Source: Rothia sp035916755 | GTDB taxonomy: Bacteria; Actinomycetota; Actinomycetes; Actinomycetales; Micrococcaceae | Direction: 5' to 3' | DNA length: 64,000 nucleotides | NCBI RefSeq assembly: GCF_035916755.1 | Contig: NZ_JAYWIX010000004.1 | Span: forward strand, 124,001 to 188,000 | Shown: positions 61,361 through 64,000 of the stretch, in pieces | Layout of the letters: every line of letters starts with the position of its first letter | Position numbering within the stretch: the stretch's first letter is position 1 | Position numbers and translations under genes: made by a program | Notes under the pieces: model-generated | What the model saw: only the letters and a program-made list of their open reading frames with translations | What the model was told of the DNA's origin: nothing | The model's database searches: none

Positions 61361-62780
61361 GGAAGGGGAGGGAAAGGACGCCGACGCGATGGTCCAGTGC
61401 CGCAGCGTCAAGTTTGCCGCTGGTAGGGCTACCGGTTCGGGGTAAATAGAACTCACTGTGCAGTGGATCTTGCCCTGGTTTGTGGGGGTAGACCAGGAAG
61501 GCATCAGCGGCCAGACGGTAGGCGTAGGTAGCAAGCTGGTACTGGTCGCTCATGGAAGCGTCACCAATATGCCGTTGGCGGAACTTGTACTTGGCGTCAT
61601 AAACAGTGGTTTTGCCATCGCGCTTGACCACCAGATCGGGCCTTTTTGCGGTAGCTGCGGGTGAGCCGTCCTTCTTGTAGTAAAGGTGAAGCTCAGCCTG
61701 TTCTTCTACCTCTACATCAGCGCCCGCTTCAACCTCGGCTCTAAAGTGACGGGCGACGATGCTCTCCCAGAGGTCACTGGAAACCACCTTGAGGTTAGCG
61801 ATAACCCCACCTGCGTAGGTTGGTTCTTCAAACCCTACGCCCAACTGCTTGGCCAGGATGGAACGTGCCAGAAGGTAGGCTTTTCTAAGATGAGAGCCGA
61901 TGCGGGAAAGCTCTGTAGAACTCAGTCTCTCACCCAAAAGCTCTGCTGAAGTTCTGATTCCTACATCTCGCAGATGAGCGTCAAGCTCCACAGAAAAAGT
62001 CTGTAGGTACTGGTCTTCCACCTGCCCGACGACCTGCACAGCGGCACGAATTACCTGCCAGATATGGTTATCGGCAGTGAGTGAATCGAACTCACAGAGC
62101 ACAGGCACTCGATGGTAGATTTTGCGTTTAATCAGGCCCTGGGGCACCATTCGTCCGCGCACAAAGTTCAGTTCATCCTGGGTTTGCAAGAAGACAGGCT
62201 TGCGTTGTCTGACAGCTTCTTCGGTCTGCCTCAGAAATTGCCGGTAAAACTGAATTTTCAGCTCAGGAACATCGGGCAAGATAGAGACACAAGAAGGCGG
62301 AAGGTCGATCTTGTCAGCCAGTGGCGCGGGGCTCATGCCGTAGGTGTTGATGAGCTCCCAGAGGGTGTTGGCATGGCCCGTATTGAGGACGCCGAGCGGT
62401 TCAGTCATCGAGCGGGCGCTGGTTTCTGACCAGAGAGGGTCGGTTGCGCCTTCCTCTTCTTCATCTGCTGATTTTTCTTGAAGTTGTGCTGGTACAGCCT
62501 TTGAGAAGTGGGCGGCCCAGCTCTCGTCAAGGGCTACGACGTCCATTTCGTAGACAAAGGTATGAAAGGTTTCTGTGCGGATGCCTTCGGGTAGAGTGAA
62601 AACCCTATCGTATGGGCCCTTACCCCTCCATAGTTTGGGAAGAACATGGATAGTAAGAGTTCTGCAGTTCTCCCCTTCTGGAATTTCTCGTTGCAGCACA
62701 GTAAGCCCCACCCCATTGCCCAGTTTGCTGGCCTGGAAGTAGCGGAGTGGGGCCTGCCAGATTTCCTCGTGGTCGCTCAT
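61308..62780 (-). CDS. mcrC: McrC-family restriction nuclease subunit
   Basis: A 490-residue McrC. The C-terminal third has the PD-(D/E)xK nuclease core: RPDLVVKRDGKTTVYDAKYK (Asp and the DAKY pair), after a long N-terminal domain that contacts McrB. With McrB it cuts modified DNA, a phage defence. It starts 2 bp after the mcrB stop and overlaps the convergent GNAT gene by 53 bp. Confidence 0.87.
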   Translation of the reverse strand: MSDHEEIWQAPLRYFQASKLGNGVGLTVLQREIPEGENCRTLTIHVLPKLWRGKGPYDRVFTLPEGIRTETFHTFVYEMDVVALDESWAAHFSKAVPAQLQEKSADEEEEGATDPLWSETSARSMTEPLGVLNTGHANTLWELINTYGMSPAPLADKIDLPPSCVSILPDVPELKIQFYRQFLRQTEEAVRQRKPVFLQTQDELNFVRGRMVPQGLIKRKIYHRVPVLCEFDSLTADNHIWQVIRAAVQVVGQVEDQYLQTFSVELDAHLRDVGIRTSAELLGERLSSTELSRIGSHLRKAYLLARSILAKQLGVGFEEPTYAGGVIANLKVVSSDLWESIVARHFRAEVEAGADVEVEEQAELHLYYKKDGSPAATAKRPDLVVKRDGKTTVYDAKYKFRQRHIGDASMSDQYQLATYAYRLAADAFLVYPHKPGQDPLHSEFYLPRTGSPTSGKLDAAALDHRVGVLSLPFPSPESQPTGTSVLLSQF

Positions 62781-62782
62781 AC

Positions 62783-64000
62783 CTAGCCCTGGTATGACTC
62801 ATCAACGATGTCGGGGCGGGCACCGAGACCAGCACCCCGAATGAAGATTTTTTGGCCGTATACGGGGCCAATCTCATCGAGGATAGTCTGGCTGATATTG
62901 AAGGTAAAGGCGACTTCTTTGAGCTGATTCAGCAGAGCTTCTGCGATGGCTTCTTCATCACCGTCTTTGCCGAAGAAGTAGGCGTGGCCCAGGCGGGCAT
63001 CGGGGCCAACCTGGTTGAGCAGGATGGTATTGGTGTTTTCGTACCAGGAGGCAATTTCTTCTGGGTAGTCTTCACCGTTTTCTTCCATTGCCGCTTGCAG
63101 CTCTTCTGCGGTGAAGGGGTGCTGGGTGACCCAATGGAAGCGGCGACGAAGAGCCAGGTCGATGGTGCCGACGGAGCGGTCAGTGGTGTTCATGGTGCCC
63201 AGAACGTGCAGGTTAGTGGGAACAGCCAGCTTGTTGTACTCTTTGCCGTTCTTGAAAATGGGGGTTTGCAGGCGGACATAGTCCCCCGGCATATTCTGAT
63301 AGGCAGCTTCAAAGAGGGCACCACTCCTACCTTCTTGTGGTAGGTCTTTGAACTCTTGGCGTTTGCTCTTTTCCAGTACCAGCATGAGGTCGCCGAAGAC
63401 CCGGGCGGTGTTGGCGCGGTTGATTTCGTCGATGAAAAGCAGGAAATTTTTATCCGGGTTAGTGGCTGCCCGGTTACACATCTGCACGAAGGTGCCTTCT
63501 TGGGTTACGAAGTCGCTCTCGCCTTCTTGCTTACTGAAGTTGGGGCGGATGCCAGAAACAAACTCTTCATAGGAGGTGGAGGGGTGGAAGACGACAACCT
63601 CAATCTGACTTCCGTTTTTACCATAGTCCCCACTCTTACGCAGTTTTTGGAGTATATGAGACTTACCAGATCCTGCAACACCTTCAATAATAATGTTCCA
63701 GTACTGTATCAACTGGTTGGCAATTTTTCCCTCTTCTTCGCCATCTCCTCCCTCCGTCAATTCGCCATCTTCTTCCCCCACCAATTCATGAGATTCATTC
63801 AAATCTTTACCTTCTATTTTATCATTCCAAATTTCAATAAAACTATCACTGAGATCTAAGCCAGAATTGAACCCCTGATATCTTTCATTGGGGGACCCTT
63901 TGCGCTTCACTTCAATATCATCTTCACCCGCAAGATATGAGATAAAATTTCCTAAGATAGCTATGTCTGTAGGAACGCCCTTCCCCCACCCATTCAAGCG
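62783..64000 (-). CDS. mcrB: McrB-family GTP-dependent AAA+ motor, 5' part outside window
   Basis: At least 405 residues, open to the window edge. Walker A is GVAGSGKSH, Walker B LLFIDEINRAN, and the McrB signature MNTTDRS is followed by LALRRRF (Arg finger). A TTG at 63997 begins the visible frame but the true start, and any modified-base-binding N-terminal domain, is probably beyond the edge. The first 90 visible residues are AT-rich and acidic (GELTEGGDGEEEG). It powers DNA translocation for the McrC nuclease. Confidence 0.88.
   Translation of the reverse strand, partial: RLNGWGKGVPTDIAILGNFISYLAGEDDIEVKRKGSPNERYQGFNSGLDLSDSFIEIWNDKIEGKDLNESHELVGEEDGELTEGGDGEEEGKIANQLIQYWNIIIEGVAGSGKSHILQKLRKSGDYGKNGSQIEVVVFHPSTSYEEFVSGIRPNFSKQEGESDFVTQEGTFVQMCNRAATNPDKNFLLFIDEINRANTARVFGDLMLVLEKSKRQEFKDLPQEGRSGALFEAAYQNMPGDYVRLQTPIFKNGKEYNKLAVPTNLHVLGTMNTTDRSVGTIDLALRRRFHWVTQHPFTAEELQAAMEENGEDYPEEIASWYENTNTILLNQVGPDARLGHAYFFGKDGDEEAIAEALLNQLKEVAFTFNISQTILDEIGPVYGQKIFIRGAGLGARPDIVDESYQG

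Overview
The window looks like the chromosome of a high-GC actinobacterium (Micrococcales; a Rothia-like Micrococcaceae is my best guess from gene content and protein style, not a proof). Most genes use GC-rich codons, start from ATG, GTG or TTG, and end in long, often perfect hairpins shared between convergent neighbours. No rRNA, tRNA, integrase or transposase gene was recognised. Region 1 (1-41000) is mostly housekeeping and transport: metY (cut by the window edge), a DedA protein, an RNase H-fold protein, a low-GC island with ornithine cyclodeaminase, Lrp regulator and amino-acid permease, ilvD, a treR/treA pair, a TetR-controlled drug exporter, purA, an Ltp-domain surface protein, an arsenate-reductase-like protein, an aldo/keto reductase, a second drug exporter, pepO, a second cyclodeaminase-family gene, nadE, an inserted DUF4143 ATPase, PAP2 phosphatase, M18 aminopeptidase, a CAAX-type protease, a GT87 mannosyltransferase, a large membrane-anchored copper nitrite reductase, a lytic transglycosylase, a cupin and a DUF1846 protein. 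Remnants of metF and of an AhpD-family gene lie among them. Region 2 (39592-64000) is defence-rich: a hicAB toxin-antitoxin pair, an AlbA_2/Schlafen-type regulator behind 20-bp tandem repeats, a complete type I-E CRISPR-Cas operon (cas3, cse1, cse2, cas7, cas5, cas6e, cas1, cas2), a CRISPR array of 85 repeats and 84 spacers (51982-57183) whose distal end cuts a membrane-protein gene, then an aminotransferase/agmatinase operon, a GNAT protein, and mcrC with the 3' part of mcrB at the edge. The most interesting signal is in the gap between the AlbA_2 gene and cas3. A degenerate CRISPR repeat (42682-42712) keeps the flank, a 6-bp stem with compensated pairs, and the 8-nt handle of the real repeat. 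It is followed by a spacer-like sequence and a terminator hairpin that also resembles the repeat. The first 15 nt of that spacer-like sequence match a site in the cas3 upstream region (42803-42817, minus strand) with mismatches only at positions 6 and 12, the positions that type I effectors leave unpaired, and the site carries an AAG PAM. The array itself independently points to AAG: spacer 66 overlaps spacers 62/63 and shows AAG just upstream of their protospacer. This fits a crRNA-like RNA that would steer Cascade to the cas promoter as an autorepressor (the CreR type of regulation), probably not described for this locus. Other notable items: an ATPase gene inserted with a 48-bp duplication that keeps two overlapping neighbours intact, 22-bp iterons in front of it, a leader-like segment buried inside the CRISPR array, identical spacers 63 units apart, a family of long hairpins with a shared loop core, and a hairpin that would bury the start codon of the cupin gene.
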